From: a bacterium
Lineage (GTDB): Bacteria > Patescibacteriota > Minisyncoccia > Phycocordibacterales > PALSA-1337
DNA length: 36,898 nucleotides
Assembly (NCBI GenBank): GCA_025355565.1
Contig: JANXZK010000025.1
Coordinates: 1 to 36,898 of the forward strand
Direction of reading: 5' to 3'
Every line of letters starts with the position of its first letter. Position 1 is the stretch's first letter. A model generated the notes under the pieces. The model did not search any database. It had not been told where the DNA came from and worked only from the letters and a program-made list of their open reading frames with translations. Positions 18,597 through 27,537 of this stretch are shown piece by piece. Position numbers and translations under genes: made by a program.

Positions 18597-18932
18597 ATGT
18601 TACCTCGTTCACAAAGGCTTTCGGTGCAACAATTCGATTTTGTCATGGAAAAAGGGAGAGCATACCACTCTACCCTTTTTCTATTGAGGGTTAAGAAGGT
18701 TGGATCAAGCACGAGAGTGTCCGCCACTGTTCCCAATAAAGTCGCCAAAAAAGCGACAGATAGAAACTATCTACGTCGCAAGATGTATGAGTCGATAAGA
18801 CTGATCTATGGAAATATTGTTGCCGGACAACACATCATAGTATTTGCGAAAAGCGCAGCTGTGACGGCATCGTTCGAGCAATTAAATAAGGAGATGTGCA
18901 GTATCTTTGTAAAAGCCGGCCTATTGATGTAG
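18597..18932 (+). CDS. rnpA: Ribonuclease P protein component
   Basis: LPRSQRLSVQQFDFVMEKGRAYHSTLFLLRV...VPNKVAKKATDRNYLRRKMYESIR; located between rpmH and yidC. Confidence 0.93.
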   Translation: MLPRSQRLSVQQFDFVMEKGRAYHSTLFLLRVKKVGSSTRVSATVPNKVAKKATDRNYLRRKMYESIRLIYGNIVAGQHIIVFAKSAAVTASFEQLNKEMCSIFVKAGLLM

Positions 18933-18944
18933 TATTGATACATT

Positions 18945-19691
18945 ATGTTTCATAACTACGTTTTTTTACCTCTCTACAACGGACTCATCGGCATCATGGA
19001 TATCGTTCCTGGAATAGATGTTGGTGTCGCGGTGATCATATTTACCATCATCATCCGATTGATCCTATTCCCACTCTCTAAAAGCTCAGTTTTGACGCAG
19101 GTTCGCATGAAGGAGGTAGAGCCGGAGGCGAACAAGATCCGCGCACAATACGCTACCGACAAACAGACTCAGGCTCTAAAGATCATGGAGTTGTACAAAG
19201 AGAAGAAAGTCAGGCCCTTTTCTGGCGTCTTGCTGTTAATTATCCAACTCCCTATCCTCCTAGCGCTGATCTCTGTATTTTACAAGATCATCCCTACTAT
19301 AGACCCAACGTATCTATATAGTTTTGTCCATGTGCCCGTGATCAAACCAACGCTACTTGGTCTAGATCTGACTAGTAAAAGCTTGATTCTGGCTATTGTG
19401 ACGGCGATCATTCAGTTCCTACAGATGCATTTTTCTATTGCCTCAAAGCAGGTGAAAAATCAAAACCTGAATACAACGAATAGACTTGGCGCCATAGATA
19501 GTTCACAGATGGCAAATGCTATGACCACTCAGATGAAGTGGTTCTTGCCGATCATCGCGTTTGCCTCCGTCTATTGGCTTATACCGGCGAAATATCCCCA
19601 AGCGGCGGCGGTTATCGCGATATATTGGTCTATAAGTTCACTTTTCACACTTCTTCAGGAGATATACATCAGGAAGAGACACATTAAATAA
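18945..19691 (+). CDS. yidC: Membrane protein insertase YidC/Oxa1
   Basis: VAVIIFTIIIRLILFPLSKSSVLTQVRMKEVEPEANKIRAQYATDKQTQALKIMELYKEKKVRPFSGVLLLIIQLPILLAL. Confidence 0.95.
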   Translation: MFHNYVFLPLYNGLIGIMDIVPGIDVGVAVIIFTIIIRLILFPLSKSSVLTQVRMKEVEPEANKIRAQYATDKQTQALKIMELYKEKKVRPFSGVLLLIIQLPILLALISVFYKIIPTIDPTYLYSFVHVPVIKPTLLGLDLTSKSLILAIVTAIIQFLQMHFSIASKQVKNQNLNTTNRLGAIDSSQMANAMTTQMKWFLPIIAFASVYWLIPAKYPQAAAVIAIYWSISSLFTLLQEIYIRKRHIK

Positions 19692-19693
19692 GA

Positions 19694-21061
19694 TCACTGG
19701 ACTTTACTAGTAACTAGATCGAAAGACCATAACGAGAGGTCATTTTTGTTCATAAAGAACAGGAATTCGTCTTTTGGATCTAACCCCAGGTTGAAAGCGT
19801 CTATCACACGGTCTGATTGGTCGACGATAGAGGTGACGAGGTGGATCTCACCGGAAGTGGCGTTGATTTGCCAGATCTTGTCTGCTCCGGAGAGGATCCC
19901 ACGATACCAATCATCAGGATATAATCCACTGACTGGTTGTGCTGGGGCTGCGCAATAGATCATGTTCAAGTTAAAATTACCCCAAACACACTTATCAGCG
20001 AGAGTTTTTATAACGGCACTGGTGTATTTTTGTGAGGAGACGGCATAAATCGCTGTCGTTAAGGAATCTTTTTCTGCTGACGACGCTAACACGTATTTAG
20101 CGTCACGGCTCACTTTCGTACTCAGCCCAAGTATCGGCCCAATGATCTTCTTCCACGATCCAGTTTTTGGGCTGATAAAATACAAAAACCCTCCATACGA
20201 GGCCGAACCTTTGGTGGTAAGAGTGATCGTGTTCTCTTCCGGCCACTCGGCATTTATCTGTGTAATAGGGGTGTTGAATATCTGCGTCATAGACCTTCCA
20301 TCGAAGGTTGCGGTATACCCTACCCCATAGCCGTTGCTGTTCACTATGAAGAAGATCTTGTCTTTCTTTGGCGAAGTTGCATAAGTGATGATGTTAGTTG
20401 GCAGATTTTTTCCTTTCAACTCTGCTGGCGTCTGTTGGATGGAGTCAACGATGACCGACGAACCAGTGATATCTGAAGAGTTCAATCCTTTGCTTGTGGT
20501 CGAAGCTGTTTTGTTGCTGGTGGTACTCGTAGCAACCTTTGGTAACACCCGAGCGCGGATCTCGGCGAATAAAGTTGCGAAGCCGGGAGCGTTATCAGTG
20601 AATGTTGTGCTGACAAATGCTGTCAGATCCTTGTTCCAGACACTACTCACGATCTTTGGTACGACCGTGTTTGATATCGTCACTACGGCTGAATTATCTC
20701 CATGCGCCTCGAATATATTTCCTCTCCCCCGATCTACCCATCTAACTATTGTCGTAGAAGCTGTTGTACTAGCACCATATCCACCTACTGGTGTATTACT
20801 GAGAAGTCGTAGTGTTGGTACCACCATAGGAGAATTTCGCGTTGAAGTTGCCGACGCTTGGTTATAGGCTGTTCCATTATTGGTTACTGGTTGGGGTACT
20901 CTACCAAAAGGTGTGAAGGTGTTGTCTGTTACGTCGGTATTGGTGGCGGTCGCTGTGCTGGAGTTGCGACTGGCGATGAGGTATATACCAACACCAACCA
21001 CGATGAGTAGGATGAGGCCAAAGATGATGTATGGGGTGTATGAAGGTTTCTGTGGAGGCAT
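19694..21061 (-). CDS. Membrane-anchored extracytoplasmic protein, possibly beta-propeller (TolB-like)
   Basis: N-terminal TM (YIIFGLILLIVVGVGIYLIAS), Ser/Thr-rich linker, repeated strand-turn pattern in the C-terminal half. Confidence 0.5.
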   Translation of the reverse strand: MPPQKPSYTPYIIFGLILLIVVGVGIYLIASRNSSTATATNTDVTDNTFTPFGRVPQPVTNNGTAYNQASATSTRNSPMVVPTLRLLSNTPVGGYGASTTASTTIVRWVDRGRGNIFEAHGDNSAVVTISNTVVPKIVSSVWNKDLTAFVSTTFTDNAPGFATLFAEIRARVLPKVATSTTSNKTASTTSKGLNSSDITGSSVIVDSIQQTPAELKGKNLPTNIITYATSPKKDKIFFIVNSNGYGVGYTATFDGRSMTQIFNTPITQINAEWPEENTITLTTKGSASYGGFLYFISPKTGSWKKIIGPILGLSTKVSRDAKYVLASSAEKDSLTTAIYAVSSQKYTSAVIKTLADKCVWGNFNLNMIYCAAPAQPVSGLYPDDWYRGILSGADKIWQINATSGEIHLVTSIVDQSDRVIDAFNLGLDPKDEFLFFMNKNDLSLWSFDLVTSKVQ

Positions 21062-21064
21062 GTG

Positions 21065-22189
21065 TTATTGTTTTAAGGCCGATGATCCGAGCCCTGATCG
21101 TAGTGTTGCCGTCCTTCGCAATAGTTCTTGACTAAGTGTAGGATCACTAATATGTTCTGCTGCAAGGTTTATACTGTCTATCGAAGCGTTTATTTGGTTA
21201 TATGCATAGTTTCTGTCGCTTGTTGATTCAATTCGCTCCGTGCTTGGGTTTGTAAAAGTGTACTCTGGGGGAGAAGAGGCAGACCAGCTTCCAGATGAGT
21301 GTGCCCGAGCGGCTCCAATAATCAAGTTAATTTTCGCAACCTGCATCATTTGCCAGGTGTAATTATACTGGTTCTCAAGAGCTGATGTCGAATGACTACT
21401 ATCGACTTCTCTCAAGTGACTTATGGCAGTATTGTAAGCTAGAGCGGAAGCGGTTTGTCCTTCATTTATTGATTGTATAGTTGCAGAACTGTTAACATAT
21501 TGAGATAAATATTGGTTTTGTTGCAAGACGCTTTCTTGTTCCGTGTGTGTAATGCGGTCGTTTCGTAGCTGGGTTTCGAGTGTGGCCCGTTCTGTTGGGT
21601 TGGTGGAAGATGCTATTTGTTGTTTTGTTAAGTTGATTCTTTCTGTTAAAGTTTGGGTGGATGCGGCAACCCGTTGCGCATCTGCGGCCGCCACCATAGA
21701 TATGTCCGCTGTTTGTTCTTGGAGCTGTTCCGCTAATGATTGGAGGCTAGTCGTTGCCAAACCTTCGAGTTTCGGTATCACAGCGATATCTACCAGTTTT
21801 GGATTAACCGTGCGCAATATCAAATATGTAGACAGCACCATAAGTAGTCCTATTACGGCATTCTGTAGTTTTTCTAGCCCATCATTTTTCTTTCCAAATG
21901 ATTCCGCCGTCATATATATTAGTCCACCATATACGATCATAAAGACGGCTGCAATAGCGGATAGAGCTATAATCAGATTCAACGTATCTTGTATATATGT
22001 GTCCAAGTCGATCTTTGGGGGCATCGTCGCCGTTGCGTTATCCTTGGAAATGGCGGGTAATGGCTCAAGCAGTGTATATGTCCCACCGGCTGCTGACACC
22101 ACATGTATGGAACCCACTAGAGAGAAAGTCATTACAAATATTGCCATTAGTCCAAATAGAATCGATAGTTTTTTCATGCGAGTTTTCAT
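21065..22189 (-). CDS. VirB2/TrbC-like two-TM protein with long C-terminal extension
   Basis: Signal-peptide-like N-terminus, then two TM segments (LIIALSAIAAVFMIVYGGLIYMTA and AVIGLLMVLSTYLILRTVNP), then ~230 aa polar/coiled-coil region. Confidence 0.55.
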   Translation of the reverse strand: MKTRMKKLSILFGLMAIFVMTFSLVGSIHVVSAAGGTYTLLEPLPAISKDNATATMPPKIDLDTYIQDTLNLIIALSAIAAVFMIVYGGLIYMTAESFGKKNDGLEKLQNAVIGLLMVLSTYLILRTVNPKLVDIAVIPKLEGLATTSLQSLAEQLQEQTADISMVAAADAQRVAASTQTLTERINLTKQQIASSTNPTERATLETQLRNDRITHTEQESVLQQNQYLSQYVNSSATIQSINEGQTASALAYNTAISHLREVDSSHSTSALENQYNYTWQMMQVAKINLIIGAARAHSSGSWSASSPPEYTFTNPSTERIESTSDRNYAYNQINASIDSINLAAEHISDPTLSQELLRRTATLRSGLGSSALKQ

Positions 22190-22197
22190 GGTGATAA

Positions 22198-23232
22198 TTA
22201 TATTGAAACAGAATCAGTTGTGTTGTTATTTGGATTTGCATTGAATGAGGCAGTAAATTCACCACTGATACCTTGCAGTATGTATTTTGCGTTACTAACA
22301 TCCAGATGGATGATGGACGAACCACCACCATTACCAGGAGAACGAAGGATGACGGATGAACGACCATTGAGTTCAGGATGAGCGACACTATTTATGAGCC
22401 AGGACAGTGTACTGCCGGGGCTGAAGCCGAACGGTACAGCCAACACGCCAGTTTCATTTTTTGAGCCTATGTTCAATGTGTCACCGAGGGCGATATTGAA
22501 AAGGGGGCCATAAGATGGGTCGTTGACGTAAAACTGCAGACTCTGTCTTTCTGGTTCCAAAGTGGTCTTGCCGACAGCCTGCGATCCACCCTCACGGTTT
22601 GTCACAGTGACGGAGACAATATCAGTATTTGGTATCATTCCTCCTGAGATAACTATCGATTGTTTACCATACCCAGAACCACCAGAGAGCAACTGATCAT
22701 TCTTCCTCCATTGATAGATGAGGGTTGTGGGGTTAAGTTCTTTACCTGAAGAGTCCGCTAGGTGGGGAATAGCGATAACTTTTATGGAGTTTTGGTATGC
22801 TATCGGTGTTTTTCCTAGGAATAGTGGTGGTACGTACCCGTCTGACTCCACGACCATGTCCACAGATCCTGAACCGATCACAGTTCCTCCCTCCACGATC
22901 GCCCCGTCGGGTGTGGTCGCTGTGACATCTATTTGCATTTTGTCGCCAAGCGCGGGAGCTTTTACGTCCAACGAGTTTACCCCAACACCTTTTTTCACAA
23001 CTTTTCCTCCTATTGACCATGAAATATCTGCACCACTTATATCCACACTATAACTGCTGACATCTATGGTGATGGTTTGTCCGGGTGTTGGATTGCTGCT
23101 CGATACTGATATTGAGAGTCCGTCACCTATTCCAGGTATAACTTGTGCGTTTGCGGAGGACGTAAAAGTCAATGAGCAAATAGCGATGATAGTGAGGGTG
23201 CCGACAAATCGATTTTTAGAACAACGCATCAT
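22198..23232 (-). CDS. Secreted protein with Ig-like beta-sandwich repeats
   Basis: Signal peptide (LTIIAICSLTFTSSANAQ), followed by SVSSSNPTPGQTITIDVSSYSVDISGADISWSIGGKVV-type Ig-like pattern. Confidence 0.5.
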   Translation of the reverse strand: MMRCSKNRFVGTLTIIAICSLTFTSSANAQVIPGIGDGLSISVSSSNPTPGQTITIDVSSYSVDISGADISWSIGGKVVKKGVGVNSLDVKAPALGDKMQIDVTATTPDGAIVEGGTVIGSGSVDMVVESDGYVPPLFLGKTPIAYQNSIKVIAIPHLADSSGKELNPTTLIYQWRKNDQLLSGGSGYGKQSIVISGGMIPNTDIVSVTVTNREGGSQAVGKTTLEPERQSLQFYVNDPSYGPLFNIALGDTLNIGSKNETGVLAVPFGFSPGSTLSWLINSVAHPELNGRSSVILRSPGNGGGSSIIHLDVSNAKYILQGISGEFTASFNANPNNNTTDSVSI

Positions 23233-23238
23233 TACGTA

Positions 23239-23748
23239 TTATTTTAACACAGGTGGCTTGATATCCACCATCGGTGTTTTTGCCGGTTGTAATCCGCCTC
23301 CTGGGGCGCGAATACCGCTCTGATTTGATGGAGTTGGGTTTGACGACGGAGGATCATTGGGATTTCTTGGTGCCCTGGAACCATCAACATAGAGCGGTTG
23401 ATTTATGGTATTTTTCACCGTCCTTTCCTGTTCCATAGACTCCTTTTGTTCCGAGGTGATCGTCCCTGAAAACAAGTTGGCTACGTCCAATGTCCAAAAA
23501 GGTAGAGCGTTGACGAATGGTATCTGCTCGCCCACGAATGTTGCTAATAGTACCGCAAGCTTCTTGCCAGTCCAGAGTCGTCTAAATAATCCATAAGCAA
23601 ACAATACTATACCAGCTGCAATATCAATAAAATGGTTGACCACTTCTCCAACTACAAAAAGGCTCAATATTACCTGTAAAGCATCAGTTGCACCAAAAAA
23701 ACCAAATACCAGCCATTTCTCACCTTTGTTGACTACTTTTGGTTCCAT
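23239..23748 (-). CDS. Multi-TM membrane protein of the T4SS-like block
   Basis: 169 aa, hydrophobic N-terminal half, Pro/Asn-rich C-terminal tail. Confidence 0.5.
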   Translation of the reverse strand: MEPKVVNKGEKWLVFGFFGATDALQVILSLFVVGEVVNHFIDIAAGIVLFAYGLFRRLWTGKKLAVLLATFVGEQIPFVNALPFWTLDVANLFSGTITSEQKESMEQERTVKNTINQPLYVDGSRAPRNPNDPPSSNPTPSNQSGIRAPGGGLQPAKTPMVDIKPPVLK

Positions 23749-23809
23749 GAAGCAATTATAACACCCAATCAGGGGTTGAACATTGAATATTGATCATCGA
23801 GAATTCCCT

Positions 23810-25627
23810 TTACCCTCCCGCTGCTTCTAACTCTTGTTTGGCCTTTTGTATCTGAAGAACTTGTGCAGGATTGGTGGTGATGATCTGGTCCTCTGTATAC
23901 GAAGCCACGATCTTCATCGCTACATGTTTCAATCCGACGAAGAACATCCCTTCCCCGACATCTGACTCCAATAGCAGATATTTCTCTTCGTCTGTTAGGT
24001 TAAATGTTTGTTGGATGTGATCGATGATCGTGGGCGATTGCTTCAACAAGATCTGGATAGATGAGTTTGTGAGGATCGGCAATCCATAGGGAGATTTCAA
24101 GAAGTCGTCCACGTCCTGGGTGATCGTGGCAAGTCCGAGGAAGTATTTACGGCCCCTCTTTGCCAAACTGAACAAGAATGAAGCTGTATCTTCGGATTTC
24201 ATCATCCACCAAGCCTCATCGATGACTAGCAGGCGCTTCTTCAAATTCTTGCGGATAGCATTCCATATATAGTGCGTGACGATGTACATGGCGACCGGCT
24301 TCAGCTCATCTTCCATATCGCGGAGCGAGAACACGGCGAATTTCTTGTTGATGTCCACGTTTGAAGGTCTATTGATGAATCCTGCCCACGTTCCCTTCGT
24401 ATATTTCGACAGTCTCTGCACCAACGAGTCCGCGCCTTCCATACCAGCGAGCACCATTTCGAAGTCTGATAGTAGTGGAGGTTCTACACTCTTGAAGTCT
24501 GACTCAGCGGTGATGTCTTTCAGGGCATATGTCTCTGTTATGGCGCGATCAATGATAGCATCCTCCTCTTGGGTGAGACCTCCTAGCATGATGCGGAACA
24601 GTCCTACGAGATTGATGATATTTGAGCGTAAAACATCTGAACCAGACTCATCTTCCCTAGCGATAGGCAGGTCAAATGGGTTGATGTGGTGTTCAGAGTT
24701 GAGTGAGATATTGAAATACTTTCCACCAGTGGCTTCAGCCATGTACTCGTATTCTTTTTCTGGGTCGATCACGATGACGTCAGTATCGAACATGAGGGTT
24801 CGGAGTATCTCGAGCTTTGTGCAGTATGATTTTCCTGCTCCAGCGACGGCGAAAGTGACGGAGTTGTAGTTTTCCAGCAAGTATCGGTCGAAAAGCACGA
24901 GAGACGAATTGTGCCTATTGATCCCATAGAGGATACCTTTGTCTGATGTGAGATCAAATGAGACGAATGGGAATAGTGATGAAAGCGGCGAACTATTCAA
25001 TTTTGAATTGACGGCTAGTTCGTCGTCACATATCGGGATAACTGATTTGAAACCTTGCTCTTGTTGGAATAGTGCGGGTTTTAGATACACGAGCTTTGAT
25101 TCGAGCAGAGATTTGATCTCAGACTCTAGTTTGTCTAGTTCACCGTCGTTGTCCGCGAACAGGGTGATGTAGACACCAACATCGAATAGGTGCTCCTGTG
25201 CTTGCATGAGCTGATCTCGCAATGACTCCAGGTCCTGGTAGGCGGTGTCTAGTGACGGATCTCGGACCAAGCCCTTGTCTTCCCTCCTAGATATCTGGCT
25301 CTGCACCTCAGCTACTTTCTTTTGGAAATGGCGAAGGATTTTGGCTGTGTCTATCGGATGTATGAATATGGAGACATTGAAGACCTTGTCTAGATTGATG
25401 ATCGGTGCAAACCAGCTTTCCTCCAGGAAACGTGGATATGAGATGACGAAGAATGTTCTCCCGACTTTTTCTCCAAGATTCAATTCTTTCGGGCTCACCT
25501 TGAGGGCTGATGGCGCGATCACGTCTTTCAATTCCAAAACACCCGCCTGATAGATCTCTTCTGGCAAGATAGAGATGATGGGATTCTTCTCGCTATCTTT
25601 GTTAAATAATTTGGAAAATATTGACAT
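23810..25627 (-). CDS. VirB4-family T4SS ATPase
   Basis: Walker A TFAVAGAGKSYCTKLE, Walker B KRLLVIDEAWWMM, SLAKRGRKYFLGLATITQDVDDF. The start at 25627 (MSIFSKLF) leaves a 19-nt gap to the upstream gene; the track start is 25678. Confidence 0.88.
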   Translation of the reverse strand: MSIFSKLFNKDSEKNPIISILPEEIYQAGVLELKDVIAPSALKVSPKELNLGEKVGRTFFVISYPRFLEESWFAPIINLDKVFNVSIFIHPIDTAKILRHFQKKVAEVQSQISRREDKGLVRDPSLDTAYQDLESLRDQLMQAQEHLFDVGVYITLFADNDGELDKLESEIKSLLESKLVYLKPALFQQEQGFKSVIPICDDELAVNSKLNSSPLSSLFPFVSFDLTSDKGILYGINRHNSSLVLFDRYLLENYNSVTFAVAGAGKSYCTKLEILRTLMFDTDVIVIDPEKEYEYMAEATGGKYFNISLNSEHHINPFDLPIAREDESGSDVLRSNIINLVGLFRIMLGGLTQEEDAIIDRAITETYALKDITAESDFKSVEPPLLSDFEMVLAGMEGADSLVQRLSKYTKGTWAGFINRPSNVDINKKFAVFSLRDMEDELKPVAMYIVTHYIWNAIRKNLKKRLLVIDEAWWMMKSEDTASFLFSLAKRGRKYFLGLATITQDVDDFLKSPYGLPILTNSSIQILLKQSPTIIDHIQQTFNLTDEEKYLLLESDVGEGMFFVGLKHVAMKIVASYTEDQIITTNPAQVLQIQKAKQELEAAGG

Positions 25628-25646
25628 AGTAGTGATTACTGTGTTC

Positions 25647-26279
25647 TCATGTGATTTGAATCGGTTTCTCTGTATCACCTGGATTGAACAGTTTGTAATA
25701 CAATTCTACCACTTCTTCGGTTCCGAGTTCTGCTGAGCGGATGCCGCAACGAACCAATCCTTGTTCGACCACAGCGACCCTCTGTTCTAGTTGGCTCCTG
25801 TATTCTTGGAATTGCGCATCAAAATCTTGAACAGCACCTTTCTTTTTTGGCATCATGCCAGATAGCAGGTTCTTGCCGCCTACTAGTATCGGCGGATCAT
25901 ATGGAATAACGACGAAGAAGCTCTTGGACATGATATTGGTGCTCTCCACGAAAGTTCTGATGAACTCGATGTATTCCCTAACTTGGATCTTCATCAGTTC
26001 TGTCGCCTGTTCTTTATACCTCCCTTCCAACAGCGCCAGATATGGCCTGATATCTAGCTTCTTTGACTGGATCATGATCTGGATGGAAAAATCTAGGGAG
26101 TTCACAAAGTTTTGGAATTGCATCAAGATCGATCCTTGCTCGTCTTGAGACTTCAATGCAAAGTTGAGCGATGAGGCGAGGATGATAGACCTCATACCAC
26201 CGCTTTTCAGCACGATCACACCATCTCGGATCTCTTTGATGGGAACAAAATCTTGGGTTGTTTTTGATCCTCTTGCCAT
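25647..26279 (-). CDS. TraC-like / VirB4 N-terminal-like domain protein
   Basis: FVPIKEIRDGVIVLKSGGMRSIILASSLNFALKSQDEQGSILMQFQNFVNSLDFSIQIMIQSKKLDI...; immediately upstream of virB4. Confidence 0.7.
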   Translation of the reverse strand: MARGSKTTQDFVPIKEIRDGVIVLKSGGMRSIILASSLNFALKSQDEQGSILMQFQNFVNSLDFSIQIMIQSKKLDIRPYLALLEGRYKEQATELMKIQVREYIEFIRTFVESTNIMSKSFFVVIPYDPPILVGGKNLLSGMMPKKKGAVQDFDAQFQEYRSQLEQRVAVVEQGLVRCGIRSAELGTEEVVELYYKLFNPGDTEKPIQIT

Positions 26280-26280
26280 A

Positions 26281-26715
26281 TTATTTTTGGTTCTTATTTG
26301 AATACATACTCTCTTTGATATCCAAACTCCATGTCAGATCCTTCAATTTGCTGTCAGAGATCTTTGGCACCATGATCGATGCGAAATTCTTTGCGTCTTT
26401 TGTTGCCTCAATTTGAGTTTTTGGCATCGGTTTTTGCTCTTTCTTCCAGACGTAGAGCTTGTTTCCTAGATAATATTTGAAAGCATACTCGACGACACTG
26501 ATGAGTGGTTTGTTATTTAGCTTGTAGAAAGCCAATGCCGCGGAGACGGCCATAATAGCGATCACTGGTACCGCTGAAAGCAGGAGGCTACCAAATATGC
26601 TGTATATCAAGAATGAAAGTCCGCCGCCACCAGCCAAGTAGATGAACTGTTTCAAGGTGAGTGGTCCGAAGATCTTGTCCTCAACCTCTATGAATTGGGG
26701 AACTTGAAATCGCAT
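26281..26715 (-). CDS. PrgI family protein (VirB3-like)
   Basis: MRFQVPQFIEVEDKIFGPLTLKQFIYLAGGGGLSFLIYSIFG; two TM segments; upstream of the TraC/VirB4 pair. Confidence 0.8.
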   Translation of the reverse strand: MRFQVPQFIEVEDKIFGPLTLKQFIYLAGGGGLSFLIYSIFGSLLLSAVPVIAIMAVSAALAFYKLNNKPLISVVEYAFKYYLGNKLYVWKKEQKPMPKTQIEATKDAKNFASIMVPKISDSKLKDLTWSLDIKESMYSNKNQK

Positions 26716-26734
26716 TGAGTATATTGTAACACAT

Positions 26735-27523
26735 TTACTTTATTGGTTCCCTATACATATCAGGGCCTTTCGGTTTCGAAGATGTGTCGGTTGGTTTTTG
26801 TGGCATATCTGTCGGTTTTACTGACGTTTCGACAGGTTTCGCACTTGGAACATTTGAAGGCGAAATGATGCCGGGAATGTTTACAATCACTTTTTTCTCA
26901 ATATTGGCGGTTGATCCTGACAATAGTTGGTCGACCAGGGGTTCCGTATGAGGATATTCTTTCTGCGGTCTTCCGCTACTCTGGCTCATATTTTCTAATC
27001 TTTCTTTGACTCCAGTTGGAAACTCGATGTCATTTAGTATTTTCGCTCTGTCTCCCGGTGTCACCTCGGAGTCGGTGCCAGATCCATCACCGGCGCCTGG
27101 AGAGTTGAGGTTATCGTCCTGCCCAGGGTCTTTTTCAATAGTGAAGCCACCAGCGGATTCGATGCGTACTTTATTTGTATCCTCGATATATCTAGAAGGT
27201 GTTTCTGTGTCGTAAGTTTCGTTTCTTCTAATTTCCGTTTTTATATCAGAGAGAATGTTCATATTTATTTCATTGGCAATCTTCTTCGCGACAACCCCAT
27301 CAATCTTTAGTGCTCTGCTGATAATGTCTACGAACTGAGTAGGTGGTTTCAAGCCAATAATGCTATACCCAGTTTCTTCGATAAGTGTGTCGATCTGATC
27401 GATATGAAGATCATTCTTTTGTCCTATTTCCTCAATCTTTCTAGCGGTGTCGATCGAAAAAAACAATTTTTTAATGTTTTCTGGAACTTTCTTTAATTGC
27501 TCTTCGACTTTATTTAAGTCCAT
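26735..27523 (-). CDS. Soluble protein of the T4SS-like block, function unknown
   Basis: 262 aa, helical N-terminal region, acidic linker, KPTD-type low-complexity tail. Confidence 0.5.
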   Translation of the reverse strand: MDLNKVEEQLKKVPENIKKLFFSIDTARKIEEIGQKNDLHIDQIDTLIEETGYSIIGLKPPTQFVDIISRALKIDGVVAKKIANEINMNILSDIKTEIRRNETYDTETPSRYIEDTNKVRIESAGGFTIEKDPGQDDNLNSPGAGDGSGTDSEVTPGDRAKILNDIEFPTGVKERLENMSQSSGRPQKEYPHTEPLVDQLLSGSTANIEKKVIVNIPGIISPSNVPSAKPVETSVKPTDMPQKPTDTSSKPKGPDMYREPIK

Positions 27524-27537
27524 TTGGTTTATGATAG

